Positions 37,230 to 47,912 of a stretch of DNA of 64,000 nucleotides are shown in pieces. The notes beneath the pieces were generated by a model. That model ran no database searches. It was not told the origin of the DNA and saw only the letters and a list, made by a program, of their open reading frames with translations. Numbering within the stretch: the first letter of the stretch is position 1; each line of letters opens with the position of its first letter. A program made the translations under genes and the position numbers. Source of the stretch: Aquila chrysaetos chrysaetos (taxonomy: Eukaryota > Chordata > Aves > Accipitriformes > Accipitridae); NCBI RefSeq assembly GCF_900496995.4, contig NC_044009.1, forward strand, positions 9,642,001-9,706,000. Reading direction: 5' to 3'.

Positions 37230-38015
37230 CTGAGTGATGTCCAATTCAACGCTATAAGTCTGGTCGCATTCAATACGCTGAACTATCACAATGACGGATG
37301 CACTTAATAGAGTACTGAACTCTCAACTTAGCCGTGTTCAACGCACAAGAATTACCGGACTTAGGGAGTTTAGTTGCATTAATGAACTACCACGACTAGA
37401 TTGATGAGCAGCGTAGTTTATTAAAGCAACAGTACAGGTTCTTTTGGATTGCCGGTGATAAATACACTGTCTGCAAAGCACGTGCAAATAATAATACAGT
37501 CGACTACAAGCACGCTAAATTATGGGAAAACTCTATACAGGGAAGCACTCGGTACAACCAAGGGCTCGAATCTTACCCAGCAGGCGTTCCTATGGGGGGG
37601 AAGAGAGGTTCAGCCTGTCGACTGATCCCAGAAGTCAGCGATGTCCTCCTGACTTGTCTATGATGGTGTCTTCCCTAACACTCCTCCTTTCTTAAGCCCT
37701 TTTATATTTTCTTATTTTTTAGGTGGAGCTTGAGTGACTCTAGTCATACATACCTTTACTTTGATTGGTATAAAGTTCTCTCGCTTTACTTTTAAAGGTG
37801 TACACTAGAGAAAATTCAGAGCACATGCTCAGTGAGGGGTGGTTGCACCTTGGAGGTGGGTAGTTTTTGAGATGGAGGTGTGTTTTGGTATTATAATGAG
37901 ATTATAATAAGCAAAGTTCACCCAGAGAACATGATGTAGCGTGTCACTACTCCAGAACTGGGCACTTATGATATAAATCAGAAGTAAGGCCATAGAGTTG
38001 AGAGAACCCCCACTG
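37230..38015 (-). mobile_element. LTR related to the one at 32388-33150
   Basis: It shares with the earlier solo LTR the block 'ggaggtgtgttttggtatta' and a following 'taagcaaagttc', in the same orientation and the same relative place, plus a weaker tttattaaagcaac region corresponding to tttattgtattgc. The minus strand would begin near TGAAACAGTGGGGG (38015). Ends are approximate and no target duplication was identified. It lies between the two parts of the unidentified repeat-rich gene, probably in an intron. Confidence 0.6.
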
Positions 38016-38459
38016 TTTCACCTCCTTGCTTCAGTGGATTCAATGCAGGGACCTTCCATTCTTGTTCCAGTAGTTCCAGTTCCCGATCCCTGCAGTGATA
38101 TCACAGAGCCTGGCTGCGGTGTCACCACTCCGCTCCACCCTCCGTGTTGTTTCTCTTAGAGTCAGCATACCAAGCTCCCCTGGTGCTGCTAATACCTAAG
38201 GTTGCAGGTTATGTTGCTTAGGGCATTATTATGGAACAGATTTCTTGTATATCCACTGCATTCCACCCTGGAGGTTTACCTTCCCTTAAGCAGGGGGACA
38301 TATCAATAAGTCACCTCCAGCAATCATTCCACAGGCGGAACCAAGACAAAGTCCAAAGGTGAGTTTTAGGGGGTGGCAGAGCCCACTGGCAGGCCTCTCA
38401 TGCCCAGGAAAGCTTGCATCACCCCACTGTTGGGCTGGTTTTGATTGCTTTTTCAGCAG

Positions 38460-40009
38460 GGGTGACCATCCCAGCAGCCCTGGAGAAGCCCCTGGATCTG
38501 CCTGAGCTGGGGACAGATGCTTCTGCCAATGCCTTTGGCAGCAGACAACCTGAGGTTTCATGACTACCAGTCATTCACCATGGACATCACCGACACGCTC
38601 GCCTGGCTCAACACCATGAATGGCAAGGACACCATCCGCGATGTCCCCAACATTCCCAACGGCCCCTACTTGACCACCCTCCTCAACAAGCTCCATGACC
38701 TCTCAGAGTACGTGGCTCCCCAAGGAGCAAGCGGCAGCAGTGGGGCTGGGGAACAGCAAGGACACTGTCCCCAGTGTCTCCAATGTCCCTGACTTGACAA
38801 CCTACCTCAAAAAGTTTCCTGACCTCTTGGAGTACAGAGCAGAGAGTGGCTGCCCCATGGAGCAAGTGGAGGCAATGATGCTGGGGGACAGCAAGGACAC
38901 CGCCCCTGATGACCCCAACAGCTCCAGCTTGACCGCCTTCCTCAACAAGCTCTCCGAGTACATGGCAGAGGGCAGCTGCCCCAAGGAGCGAGCATCGGTG
39001 GCAAGGTTGGGGGACAGCGAGGACACCATCCCCGATGTCCTCGACATCTCCGACAGCCTCACCAGCACTGCCTTCCTCAATCAGCCCTCTGACTCCTCAG
39101 AGTACAGGGCGGAAGGCAACTGCCCCGAGCACCAAGTGGCAGTGGTGATGCTGGGTGACAGCAACCCTTTCTTGGGTGTGGTGACGTCCCCCTTGCTGGA
39201 CCCCAAGGGAAGCAGGGCAGGGTGGCAGTGGTCCTCCCCACCTGGCTGCCAGTGAGTCCTGTGGAGACTTCTGTGGAAAGTCCCATGGAAAGTCCCTTGA
39301 AGGGTTGTCCAAAGGGTGTCCTGAAGGGTCCGCCAGTGAGTCCTGTGGAGACTTCTGTGGAAAGTCCCATGGAAAGTCCCTTGAAGGGTTGTCCAAAGGG
39401 TGTCCTGAAGGGTCCTCCAGAGAGTCCCTGAAGGGTCCTCTGGAGAGTCCTCTGCTGACCCCCACAGCTGCCCCAAGGCATCATCCGCCCCGCATGGCCC
39501 AGCTGGTGGAGGAGGCGCTGCAGAGGCAGCCACACGTGGTTTTGACCCACTTGCCGCTGCTGCCGGGTGTCATCTCCTGCCAGGTGGTGCCCAGATCAGG
39601 AGAGGTGGGCGGCAAGCAGGCCAAGTGCTCCACGCCAACCAGGACCCCCAAGACGCAAGAGACCTCCCCACGGGACAACATCCCACCCAAGAAGAGGAAG
39701 AAGATGGTGGTGTGCTGGGTGGTAAAACACTCAAAAACCCTGTGGGAGAGGAAGCCAGACACGGATGGTGTGGCAGGCAGCAGCAGGCAGCAAGCAGGCA
39801 GCAGCAAGCAGAGGGTATCCAACGGCAAAAACGTCCCCAGCAAGCAAGACAGAACCCTGAGGGATGCCAGGGCACAAAGGGCACCACGCCCCGCAACTGC
39901 TGTTGATAGGTTAATAGAGAAGGTGTGGAAGCATGGATCCCTGCGACATGCGACCTGCACCCACCCACTGCAGTCCCAGCCCTCTCCCATATCTCTGTTT
40001 CTTTCTTAA
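38460..40009 (+). pseudogene. 3' part of an unidentified gene with 42-48 aa repeats and a nuclear signal
   Basis: After a possible acceptor (tgctttttcag, 38448-38458) come four to five degenerate repeats with cores of the type GDSKDTAPD, then LTAFLNKLSEY, then a GSCPKE-like segment. The anchor 'cagcaagga' falls at about 38621, 38754, 38889, 39015 and 39159 (spacing 126-144 bp). The first repeat is in one frame (38517-38792) and the rest in another (38695-39255). Comparison of repeats shows a net 11-bp deletion near 38715 that causes the shift. An 84-bp tandem duplication follows (39251-39418). A third frame then encodes a basic tail with PPKKRKK, a classical nuclear localisation signal, and stops at 40009 just before cattaaag (polyadenylation-like). 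I cannot name the protein. A nuclear role is inferred only from the signal. The frame changes favour a pseudogene. Confidence 0.5.
39251..39418. repeat. 84-bp tandem duplication
   Basis: Two consecutive 84-bp units starting 'agtgagtcctgtggagactt' at 39251 and 39335 are nearly identical. Each contains shorter internal repeats (ggaaagtccc). In one frame they encode two copies of an SPVETSVESPMESPLKG-type segment. The near identity indicates a recent duplication. The length is a multiple of three, so the reading frame is preserved. Confidence 0.95.
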
Positions 40010-40030
40010 TTCATTAAAGGTTTGATGTTC
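40010..40030 (+). terminator. ATTAAA polyadenylation-like signal
   Basis: The sequence 'ttcattaaaggtttgatgtt' follows directly after the stop codon of the last frame of the unidentified gene. ATTAAA is the common variant hexamer. Its use is inferred from position only. Confidence 0.4.
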
Positions 40031-40149
40031 ATTTCACAGAGCCTCTGCCTGCAGTCATTCATGCAATAGGAGGTGGGGGATTAATGCAGCCCCTGCTGCA
40101 TGCATAGATCTGACCTGCCACCTCTTCACCCCAGTATATGAGGAACCCC

Positions 40150-40530
40150 CCATGATTCCAGATGGACACATTTAATCAGAATCTGAATTCCCGGACTTGG
40201 GGCAAACAAACTAGAAAGAGCTCTTAAAAATCTATCTGATACCATGGAAGCCACAGGCAATTGCACAGTAGATGCCACTTCAGCCTTGCAACAGGAAAAT
40301 TCTTCTTTAGCTTTGAGAGCAGGACAAAATCGTCTAGTACTTGATATGCTTACCCTGCAGCAAGGAGGCATCTGTGCATTGATTCATACCACCTGTTGCA
40401 CCAATGTTAACAAATCTGGACAAATTGAACATGACGTCCGTGCCATTTACAAACATTTACAAACATTACACCAAATCACAGTATCTCCTGGTGGATTTTC
40501 ACTTTCTGACCTGTTTAGTTAGATACCATC
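40150..40530 (+). pseudogene. Endogenous retrovirus env transmembrane fragment
   Basis: The frame at 40244-40522 encodes part of a retroviral Env transmembrane subunit. It has an immunosuppressive-domain-like segment (QNRLVLDML) followed by GGICALIHTTCC, the CX6CC motif that marks gammaretrovirus-type Env. The preceding bases align with the same region of the two proviruses at 46.5-60.9 kb but are more diverged. The surface subunit, membrane span and all of gag and pol are absent. It is a separate, older insertion on the plus strand. Its likely 3' LTR follows. Confidence 0.8.
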
Positions 40531-40838
40531 CTTAAATTTGCAAAAAAAAATTAACAAAGTCTTATTATTGTAATATTCTTTATCCCATTAATAAGTTTTG
40601 TTTCGATTGTGATTAAGCTTTGCTTTGCCACATATCGTAGAACCAAACAATTGAACACACTGATAGCAATTAATCTCGCTTTTGCCCCCTGCTTGGGAAA
40701 TCCTCCTCCTCCAACGTCTCTCCATTCATGCCCAACCATTTCGCATGTGTAGAGGCAAGAGAGGCTCACACCCTCACTCTGCAGGGCTGTTAGCCCAACC
40801 ACTGGATCATGCCATTACCCATGCCACAAGGGGTGGAG

Positions 40839-41363
40839 TGTGGTGAGATGCTCCTGACCCTGAGTACAGCATGGGACGGTGGAAAGCACTTACATGGCGA
40901 GCTTGCACTGCTTACACAGCTGCACGGACCCACTCGCACACAGACACCTATGACCAACCGCATATAACTACTTGCGGATCACAAACCCTTTTGAGACACG
41001 TCCAGCTTTGTATGTAAACTATGTGTCTACCTCAACTTGTCAGTCATACAACTGAACAGAGAAGGCGCAGTCCCATAAATAAGGTCCCCCGACGCTAACT
41101 CAGGGTAGCTCTCATTGGCTGGTCCAGGGGTGCTGCCCAGCAAAGGAGACGTCGACCTGTCGTGTTCTCTGTCACGATGTAAGGACAATTTCCCTGACTG
41201 TTGCTCATCAGCGGGTAAGATTAATCGTTAACAGTGTCGTACCTTGCCTACATGGCAAGTGAGGTTTCCCCTTCTCTCTTTTGCTCATGGTTAGATTGCT
41301 TGCACTCCACTCAGGCTTAATGATATTGATTGTCAATTTATATTATTATAACAAGGTTGATCA
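40839..41363 (+). mobile_element. Probable 3' LTR of the env remnant
   Basis: A purine-rich tract (aaggggtggag, 40828-40838), which would be the polypurine tract, directly precedes TGTGGTGAGATG. A TATA-like cccataaataagg sits at 41072-41084. The right border near the tgatca at 41358-41363 is a guess. The order env remnant, polypurine tract, LTR is what a plus-strand provirus predicts. Confidence 0.45.
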
Positions 41364-42433
41364 GACTTGGTCCGTAGACCTTTGCCGCTTTATCGTCCGA
41401 TACCAAAAGAACCCTTGTTGTGTGACAGGCATCCACCTCTGATGGAAGTTTTAAGCAATAGCCTGTGTTTAGCAAAGAAAGCTGGCAAGAGAAGCACCAG
41501 GATGTACGCAAAGAGAAAGCCCGACAGAAGTTTCCTCTGCCAATCTAAAAATTAAAGGGAAAAAAAGACTCAAAAACCAGAGTGGCCTTTTCCATCACCC
41601 TGATATAAAGCAGAGCAAGCAGCTTTGATTTTAACACCGCTGAAGCAATCCTAATAAGCCTCCTTCAGAACACTGCTTTGGGGTTCAGGAGAGTCAGGTA
41701 GACCAGATTAAATGCTCAGAGCTACCAATACAGAACAGGGAAATGAAGAGGCTATTTTGAAGTAATATTTGTAGAAGGAAAAAAAGAGTTCAGCTTTTTC
41801 ATGAATATAACAACTGTGATGTTCACCTCAGAAAAAGATGGGAATGAGGGAAAATAACCTGCCTAGGTTGAAGGTAGAGCGTGACCAGGGATTACTCCAT
41901 CCAGAGAGGGCAGGAAAGACATCCCACAATTAGGGTGAATTTTACTTCTGAAGAAACAGCATCAACACCCTGGCAGCATAAAGGCTACAGAAGACTACTG
42001 AGAAGACTGCAGTCCCAGGCTTTTTGCAGGACCATTATCCTGCAAGGGGCTTTGCCTTGGCAAAGCAACAGCAAACCAAACATTGCTACTCGAACTACAA
42101 CGTCACGATCCCAAGGGGCTCAAGTCTGTAAGACTTGGATAGACTTAGCTGAGAAAATAATTGGTCCAAATGAAATGCACCTCCAGGAGACGGAGTTCCA
42201 TGGTCCAAGCACAGCACTATGCTATAAGATTTACTGACTGAACCTCTACTTTTCTACACAAATGCTAGTGATCTCCATAAAAAGAAAGCTGGTTTAGCCA
42301 GTTCTCCTCCAAAGCCCTTACATTGGTAAACCCAAACAGCAGGACCCTTCTATAGATAGCCACAGCAAGCAGAAAGGCAATCATTTGTTAAATCCATCTG
42401 GAAAGCCATTCCAGCAGAAAACAGAATCCTTAC
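41364..42433. other. Intergenic stretch, nothing recognised
   Basis: Short frames at 41367-41555 and 41881-42237 show no family signature. No further exon of the CWF19L1-like fragment was found on the minus strand. Confidence 0.4.
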
Positions 42434-43547
42434 CAGACTGTTGGCAAAACTTCCCGCATCTCTGGGCTGGGGGCACGTCAGCAACGTATCCGCATCTCTG
42501 ACGTTTGGGGTCCACAACAGAGATGGTTTCCGTTCTGTCATATCCTCTTAGCTCAAACTGTTGGCAGGAGCTGGCTCATCCTGGGACTTAGTACCACTCA
42601 GGCACGTGACCTGCAGTCCAGAAGTACCCCTGAAAACACCCTTACAGCCTGCATTAACACAACAGTCGGGCACTTGAGATGTAAACACTGCCAAGCCATT
42701 GTTATTTGCATCATATACAAAAGACCCAATTTAGCAAATTGGGCCTTACTTCTACTGAAACCTTCCTTACAGACAGCTCACTTTCTGTGTTTGCAAACTG
42801 TAGTAAAGACCTGTTCTAGTGCAAATGCTCAAACCCTGCCTACAGCAAAGAAGCCGTTTAGGCAAGCGCAAGTTTTCCTCACTGCTGCCTTGCTTCCCAG
42901 AAAACAATCAATACCACAAGCTCCCTATGAAGACTGCATAAAAAAGCTAATTGCAAGTGCCTTTACTTGCTACTATTTTTGTCAGGCAGCATTCTAGGAA
43001 GAAACTAGATTTTCCTGCTTGCTTTGCTACAGCTTCATTACCTTTAAAGATGATACTTCTCACCTTTGCTACTCCAATACAGCCTCACAGCCCAGCAAAA
43101 TCATACTACAGGTAGGAAACCTTCACCATACAAATATGGGCACACTACAGGAACACGTTACTCAAGAACAGGCTCTTTCAACCACTCTTCCTTTTGCTTA
43201 CCAAAGTTCAGAGAGTGTTAGAAAACAACAGCAAAAAAGTAGGGTTCTCTCTCATGTTTTACAGAGCCCATTATATCAGCCAATCAGCATTAAGTCCAAC
43301 TCCAGCCTGAACCCCAGAATAAAAAACACTGTCTTAAAAATTCCCAGAAAAAAAGAAGGGCTTTGAAGTGGCAAAACCAGAAAATGTTCATAAAAGCCCA
43401 TCATGCAAGTACACATCCCTGATCACAGACCAACTGCACCGTTACCTGAGTAAGTGATGTTCTCCACTAACTGGCAGCCACTGACATCTGGAAAATAGCT
43501 CAGGGTCTCTTGTTGATTAGTGCCAAGCACATAGGTTGGAATTGGAG
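42434..43547 (-). pseudogene. CWF19L1: CWF19L1-like gene fragment (two exons)
   Basis: CWF19L1 is a spliceosome-linked protein with an N-terminal metallophosphatase-like region. The exon at 43547-43446 (acceptor ttcctcag, donor ACTCAG|gtaacg) encodes [20 protein letters not shown] and then [12 protein letters not shown], which agrees well with the family segment. A second, shorter exon at 42497-42434 (donor GTCTG|gtaagg) encodes DADTLLTCPQPRDAGSFANS, which fits the later 'V-D-I-L-L-T-S' region but is clearly diverged. The first two exons should lie upstream on the minus strand towards 44.9 kb and the exon between these two should lie in the intron. Neither was found. The gene is therefore incomplete, most likely a decaying duplicate. 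A very diverged functional copy with unrecognised exons is the alternative. Confidence 0.6.
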
Positions 43548-43929
43548 CTGAGGAAGAAAACCATACGCAGTCAGTGTGGTTTCATTCAAGTCCATTACAA
43601 TAAGTCCACTTCACGTTTCTGAGGAACCACAGCAGGTCCCACCCATCCCTGCAGACCCCAACACCACTCCTGTGCAGCCTCCCTAGGAGCAATAAGCACA
43701 GACAAGAAACCTTCCTTCAAAATAAGGCCCACGACCCTGCTGTTTCAACAAGATGCACCGAGCACCAGCTGAGAACAACCTCTGGTTTAACTACACCTAG
43801 CTGTGCCATCTACATAAGGAGATGAGCTCGCAAATGATCCCTAGTGCTAAAGACACAGATCTTCCGGGAGGCAATGCTAGGTAAATACCAGAGCAGAAGG
43901 ACACCTGGTCATTCAGGTTAAGCTGATGG
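43548..43929. other. Spacer, nothing recognised
   Basis: No exon of the CWF19L1-like gene and no repeat seen, although missing 5' exons would be expected here or just beyond. Confidence 0.4.
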
Positions 43930-44330
43930 GGAGAAGGACTAGAAAGAGAAAAATATGATGAAGGAAAAGACTGAGTAGCTGAGAAAGAAAGGTGTAGGGA
44001 AAAGGCCAGAGAGATGGAGAAATCAAGAAAAATAGGGACAAGGAGACTTGCAAAGATATGGAGGAAGAAGAAGTAGGGTTGGGGAGCAGCACAGAGGGAT
44101 AGAGAAGTGGGGGGGGAGGGGAAGAAGAAGAAAGGAGGGATAGAGAAAGATGGGGACAGGGAACGGGACATACAGACAGAGAGAGAAAAAGAAGGACAGT
44201 GAATAGGACACAGAGGATTAAGAAACAGAGGGTCAAATCCAGACAAGGAGACCAAGAGGAAAAATAAAAGCAACAGACTGGAGGACAGACATGGAAGAAG
44301 AGGAAAGAAAGGCCGAGAAGCAGGACAGAA
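43930..44330. repeat. Polypurine tract of about 400 bp
   Basis: The plus strand is almost wholly A and G, with few pyrimidines (gaga, ggaag, aaag words; ggggggagggg at 44109-44119). It can form triplex (H-DNA) structures. The long minus-strand open frames over it (Ser/Leu/Phe-rich) result from the lack of stop codons in such a tract and are not genes. Confidence 0.9.
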
Positions 44331-44540
44331 TAACAGGAACGGAAAAAAGGCAGAGCCAGCTGGACAGGGGGGCACACCCGCAGTGCTGTGTCTCCGAGAC
44401 GCAGGTGCTCCCGGGACGTGGGGAGCAGGCATGGCTGCAGCCCCGCAGGAGCCCGCACGGAGCGGGCAGGGCACGGCAGGGCACAGCACGGCACGGAACC
44501 GCGGCTGGAGCAAAGACTGCGTTCCCTGCCGTGCCCGAGA

Positions 44541-44553
44541 CAACATGGCCGCC
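44541..44553 (+). promoter_or_regulatory. YY1-like site
   Basis: caacatggccgcc matches the core CATGGCCGCC-type YY1 element often located just downstream of the transcription start in housekeeping promoters. Confidence 0.5.
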
Positions 44554-44572
44554 CGGCAGCCCCCTGCCCAGG

Positions 44573-44592
44573 ACTACAGCTCCCGGCATGCC
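44573..44592 (+). promoter_or_regulatory. ZNF143/STAF-like site
   Basis: actacagctcccggcatgcc fits the well-known long ZNF143 motif (ACTACAA-TTCCCAGCATGC type) nearly base for base. Its location in the centre of the CpG island supports it. Confidence 0.75.
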
Positions 44593-45000
44593 GCGGGGCG
44601 CGCCTGCCCTCTGCCTGACCCTGCGGGGACACCGTCCCACCTCGCTGCCACTGGAAGCCCCGCCTAGGCAGCCAGGCTCCGGCGCCGGCAGTCAGCGGCC
44701 CCGCCGCCCTGCGCCCCGTTGAGACTCCAGCGCCCCGCGCCCCGTTGAACCCCCGCCGCTCCGGGCCACCGCAGCACGTCTCCGCCTGCAGCGAGACGGG
44801 AGGTTCGCACGGGAGGTCGGCGGTCGCAGGGACCCCCGGCCCCGCTCACCTTCTCCCTCAGGGCAGCCGCAGCCCCGGCGGCCACTCCTTCCCCCAGAGG
44901 AGAGCAACAGGGACAGCCTCATCTGAGTGAGTCGCCCACGGTGCCTGTTCTGCTCCCAGAGCAGGGAACGTCCCAGGACTCAATCTCTAGGTCGCAGCAC

Positions 45001-46516
45001 CCCGAGAGGCTCCCAGCCCTCCATGCACAAGGAGTGCCTCGGGCACCCCTCACCTCCCACCGAGGTGGGGTGGCACAATGGGACAGCACAGCCTGGCCAT
45101 GCTCTGGGGGGCCGTGGCCACAGGATTGGGGCCGTGCTGGCCTGGGAACACTGTGCCCCTGTGGGCTGGTCCTCACCTCCTGGCCAGTGTCACAGGCTTC
45201 CCTCCAGCCCCCCACCTGGCCCACAGCTTGCTCCTCTCCTGGGACGGTGCTGCTCGGAGGAAGTGAGGTGTCAAGACTTACACTTCTGTTTGTTCAGAGA
45301 AGATGGTGCTCAGTAAATAGCTTGTCCTCAGCAGCTGTTGTGGTTGCAGTTGTTACTGCTGTCAGGAGAGCTAATATAATGGGTTAGCAGGCAGAGCTCA
45401 GCCCCTTTCAGCTCTTGCCTACTGGAGCCTTACCGCTCCACTGTTTCCTCTGTTTGCCTGGCCTGGCCTGGCCTGACATGAGAAACCTCTCCCAAAGACT
45501 TATCTCCAGGGACTCCATTTTACCAGGACCTCTCGCCCCATGTCTCTGGCTTCTTGGTCTTTTGCTTTCTTTCAGGAGATGCAGCTGAACCAAGGCATCT
45601 GGTCCATGTGAGCAGCAAGTTGGGGAGAAAAAGGAGTTACTGGCAGGGTTGAGAAGCTCTGTGGGGTTGGGAGGAGGCTCAGACTGTTTCAGGGCAATGC
45701 AAAGCCCAATGTGCAGGGAGCCAGGGCTCACATGTGCCTGGGACCAACCCCCTGCAGCGGTGGGGCAGGTCGGGGTCCCTCTGAGCACCCCTCAAACAAA
45801 AGCCTGCTGCTGGAGAACGTCCAGCTCAGTCACTTGCCCTGCGCCTGGCACGCTCAGCTCCCAGGACTGCTGGAGCCCTCAGCACTGCAGGTGGCCAGGG
45901 AAAGCCCAGGCCTCAGCACTTTGGCCCTTGCTGGTACCCTCCACAGAAGGACCCTGCCTCAGCCTAGTGTTCAACCCAGAAAGGGGCTTGACTCCCTTTT
46001 ACAGCTCCATCCTCACCTCTGTCAAGGAACATGACCATGCAAGGCAGGAGCACGTGTTGTGTTTGAGCAAACTTTGCCGAGTCTTCAGTTTGGATCAGAC
46101 ATATGGCGAGATCCCCAGGACAGGGGGCCAGAGGCTTACATGGGCTCGAGCGGGGCCAGGGGGCACAGCAGCCTGAGGGACAAAACCACATATCTGCGGG
46201 TGGGCTCCCTGTGTGGAACTGCCCCTGCCCCACGCATATGTACCCAGGCCTGCTGGGACTGGGGAGAAGCACCACTGGGGCCTATGTTAATGGGCAGGGC
46301 TCTGATGGGCCAGCCAGACCCCTCTGCTACACTCCGTCTCAGCTTAGCCCCTGTGCTGTTGCTGACCCGTTAACATCCTCCTGACATTCCCCACTCGTCC
46401 TCCAGTGCCTCCCTTCTGCCCCCTGCCCACACCCCTTTAAATTTCTGTGCCTCCCTCAGTTCCACCCCCTTATCCTTCAGTGCCCCCTACTCCCCCCACT
46501 GTCCCCCTTTTCCCCT
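45001..46516. other. GC-rich flank, nothing recognised
   Basis: Several overlapping frames of 90-175 codons are open on both strands because of high GC, but none shows a domain or a coherent splice pattern. The C-rich text up to 46516 is the left flank of the provirus. Confidence 0.4.
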
Positions 46517-47091
46517 TGAGACAAGGGGAGTCAAAAGAATCTCAGTAGACATAATAAAGGGGGATAAAAGATGATGTTTAGCGCTTACATTGTTGAAATT
46601 AGCTGACGTAGAGACAGTCCTTGATAAGAAGAGCTGGTCCTAAGAACCGGCCAATGAGGTAGAGACAGTTCCTGATAAGAAGCAGGAGCTGGCCCCAAGA
46701 GCCAGCTAAGACTGGTCTTGCGGCTTGGGTGAATACCAAGAAATCACTGAGCCTGCGCAAGAAAAGAGGTTACTAGCGGTGACAAAGAGGAGTCATCTAT
46801 CTTCATCTCTGTGACCACCAGACGACCACTATAAAGAGGCACTGCGCAAGCGCAGTTGAGAGGAGACTATGGAAATGACCTCTCGGAGCTAATTTTAATA
46901 TGCAGCAGGGATAGGTTATGCATATGTATAGGCATATTGTGAATATGTAACACTTGACTGTATAAACTTGAAGCGAACTGCCGAGTCGGGCACGCACGAC
47001 TTTGGTGGGACTACCCCCCGTGCTGCCCAGTGCTGAATGAACATACCTACTTTACAATCTCACTGATTGTGGAGTCCGTTTCCGCACGTCA
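46517..47091 (+). repeat. 5' LTR of provirus A
   Basis: It starts TGAGACAAGG and ends CGTCA three bases before the primer-binding site, giving 575 bp with TG...CA ends. The start is fixed by the 3' copy at 54452, which begins identically after the polypurine tract. A TATA-like tgtataaac lies at 46958-46966. Two substitutions separate the two copies over the 116 bases available. Confidence 0.9.
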
Positions 47092-47094
47092 GTT

Positions 47095-47112
47095 TGGCGA
47101 GCCAGGCAGGAG
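47095..47112 (+). other. Primer-binding site, tRNA-Arg type
   Basis: TGGCGAGCCAGGCAGGAG resembles the complement of the 3' end of an arginine tRNA (ACG type), with about one mismatch, and does not fit tRNA-Pro, -Trp or -Lys. The tRNA assignment is from memory of tRNA 3' ends and is tentative. The position just after the LTR is firm. Confidence 0.6.
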
Positions 47113-47504
47113 ACTCTGCTCAGCTGCGGGACCGAGTGTGGAGGGGACGCCCCTCAGCGCGCTCCGAGCACTTTCCTCGGAGGAGCCTCTGCTGCCAGCT
47201 GCTCACCGTGGGAGCAGACAACGACCTCCTGAAACCGTGGACCAAACGGTATGTGTCACAAAGGGAGCCTGTAAAAGGACGGGCAGAGGCAACTGGTAAA
47301 TCGCGCAGAGACGTCTGGCGTGCAGCGTAGTCCCCGTATGGGAGGAGGGTACCCTGTATGGTAAAAAAGAGGGATTTGCTGACCGATAGAGCGGCTGCTA
47401 GCGATCTTGGAGGTAGATCGAGCAAATTCAGGGTGACTGCTGTTTCCTGGTATCAGGAGCCAGGATGGACCTGTCGATGACTGGTGTATAAGAGGCAGGA
47501 GAAG

Positions 47505-47510
47505 GGTAAG
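47505..47510 (+). promoter_or_regulatory. Possible splice donor for env mRNA
   Basis: gagaagggtaagcg in the leader contains a good donor (AGG|GTAAGC), where a gammaretrovirus-type major splice donor is expected. Inferred from motif and position. Confidence 0.4.
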
Positions 47511-47515
47511 CGCAT

Positions 47516-47577
47516 CCCCTCGCAATTGCGCTTGGTTTATGGGGTAAATGGACCCCCTCGCAATTGCGCTTGGTTTA
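47516..47577 (+). repeat. Direct repeat of 24 bp in the viral leader
   Basis: The 24-base unit containing tcgcaattgcgcttggttta occurs at 47516-47539 and 47554-47577. Each copy has the palindrome gcaattgc. Such paired palindromes in a leader could act in dimerisation or packaging, which is inference only. Confidence 0.85.
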
Positions 47578-47912
47578 CTTTTGCAGCTGCTGAAAGGTTG
47601 TCAACTGGAGCGATGATTGTATGATGTGAATGTTTGGAAGTTTATGTTAAAGATTTTGTGTGGGTGTGTGGAAATGATATGTTGAAATTTATAGGTGTAT
47701 GTATGTTTGTTAATGTGTGAATGTCTTTACGTATTAATAGGGGTGATTCCCTGCTTTGTATGTGGGCTTACAACTGGACTATATAATAATTAGCAATTAG
47801 CATCCAGCTTGGGTTTTGTTGAAGTGTGAATCTTGTGGGAGGAAGTGGTACTGTACCTCTAGCAGACGGAAACCAGACTGCCTTGAGTGTTTTCCCCAAA
47901 TTCCACACTTTT

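Larger units (their letters stand above)
44380..45000. promoter_or_regulatory. CpG-island promoter
   Basis: A GC-rich, CpG-dense block in an otherwise CpG-poor neighbourhood, holding ZNF143-like and YY1-like motifs. It has the character of a constitutive, possibly bidirectional promoter. The CWF19L1-like fragment runs away from it on the minus strand, which makes it the best candidate target. Which gene it serves today is not visible. Confidence 0.7.

Noticed and set aside
39077..39990. Long minus-strand frames (122-169 codons)
   Set aside because: Mirror images of the repeat-rich plus-strand gene and its 84-bp duplication.
43797..44640. Minus-strand open frames of 239-249 codons
   Set aside because: They lie over the polypurine tract and CpG island, are Ser/Leu/Phe- or Pro/Arg-rich, and exist in several overlapping frames. 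No domain or splice support.
44692..44922. Minus-strand frame starting MRLSLLLSSGG as CWF19L1 exon 1
   Set aside because: It ends at a donor-like GAGAAG|gtgagc, but the encoded residues do not fit the conserved start of that protein.
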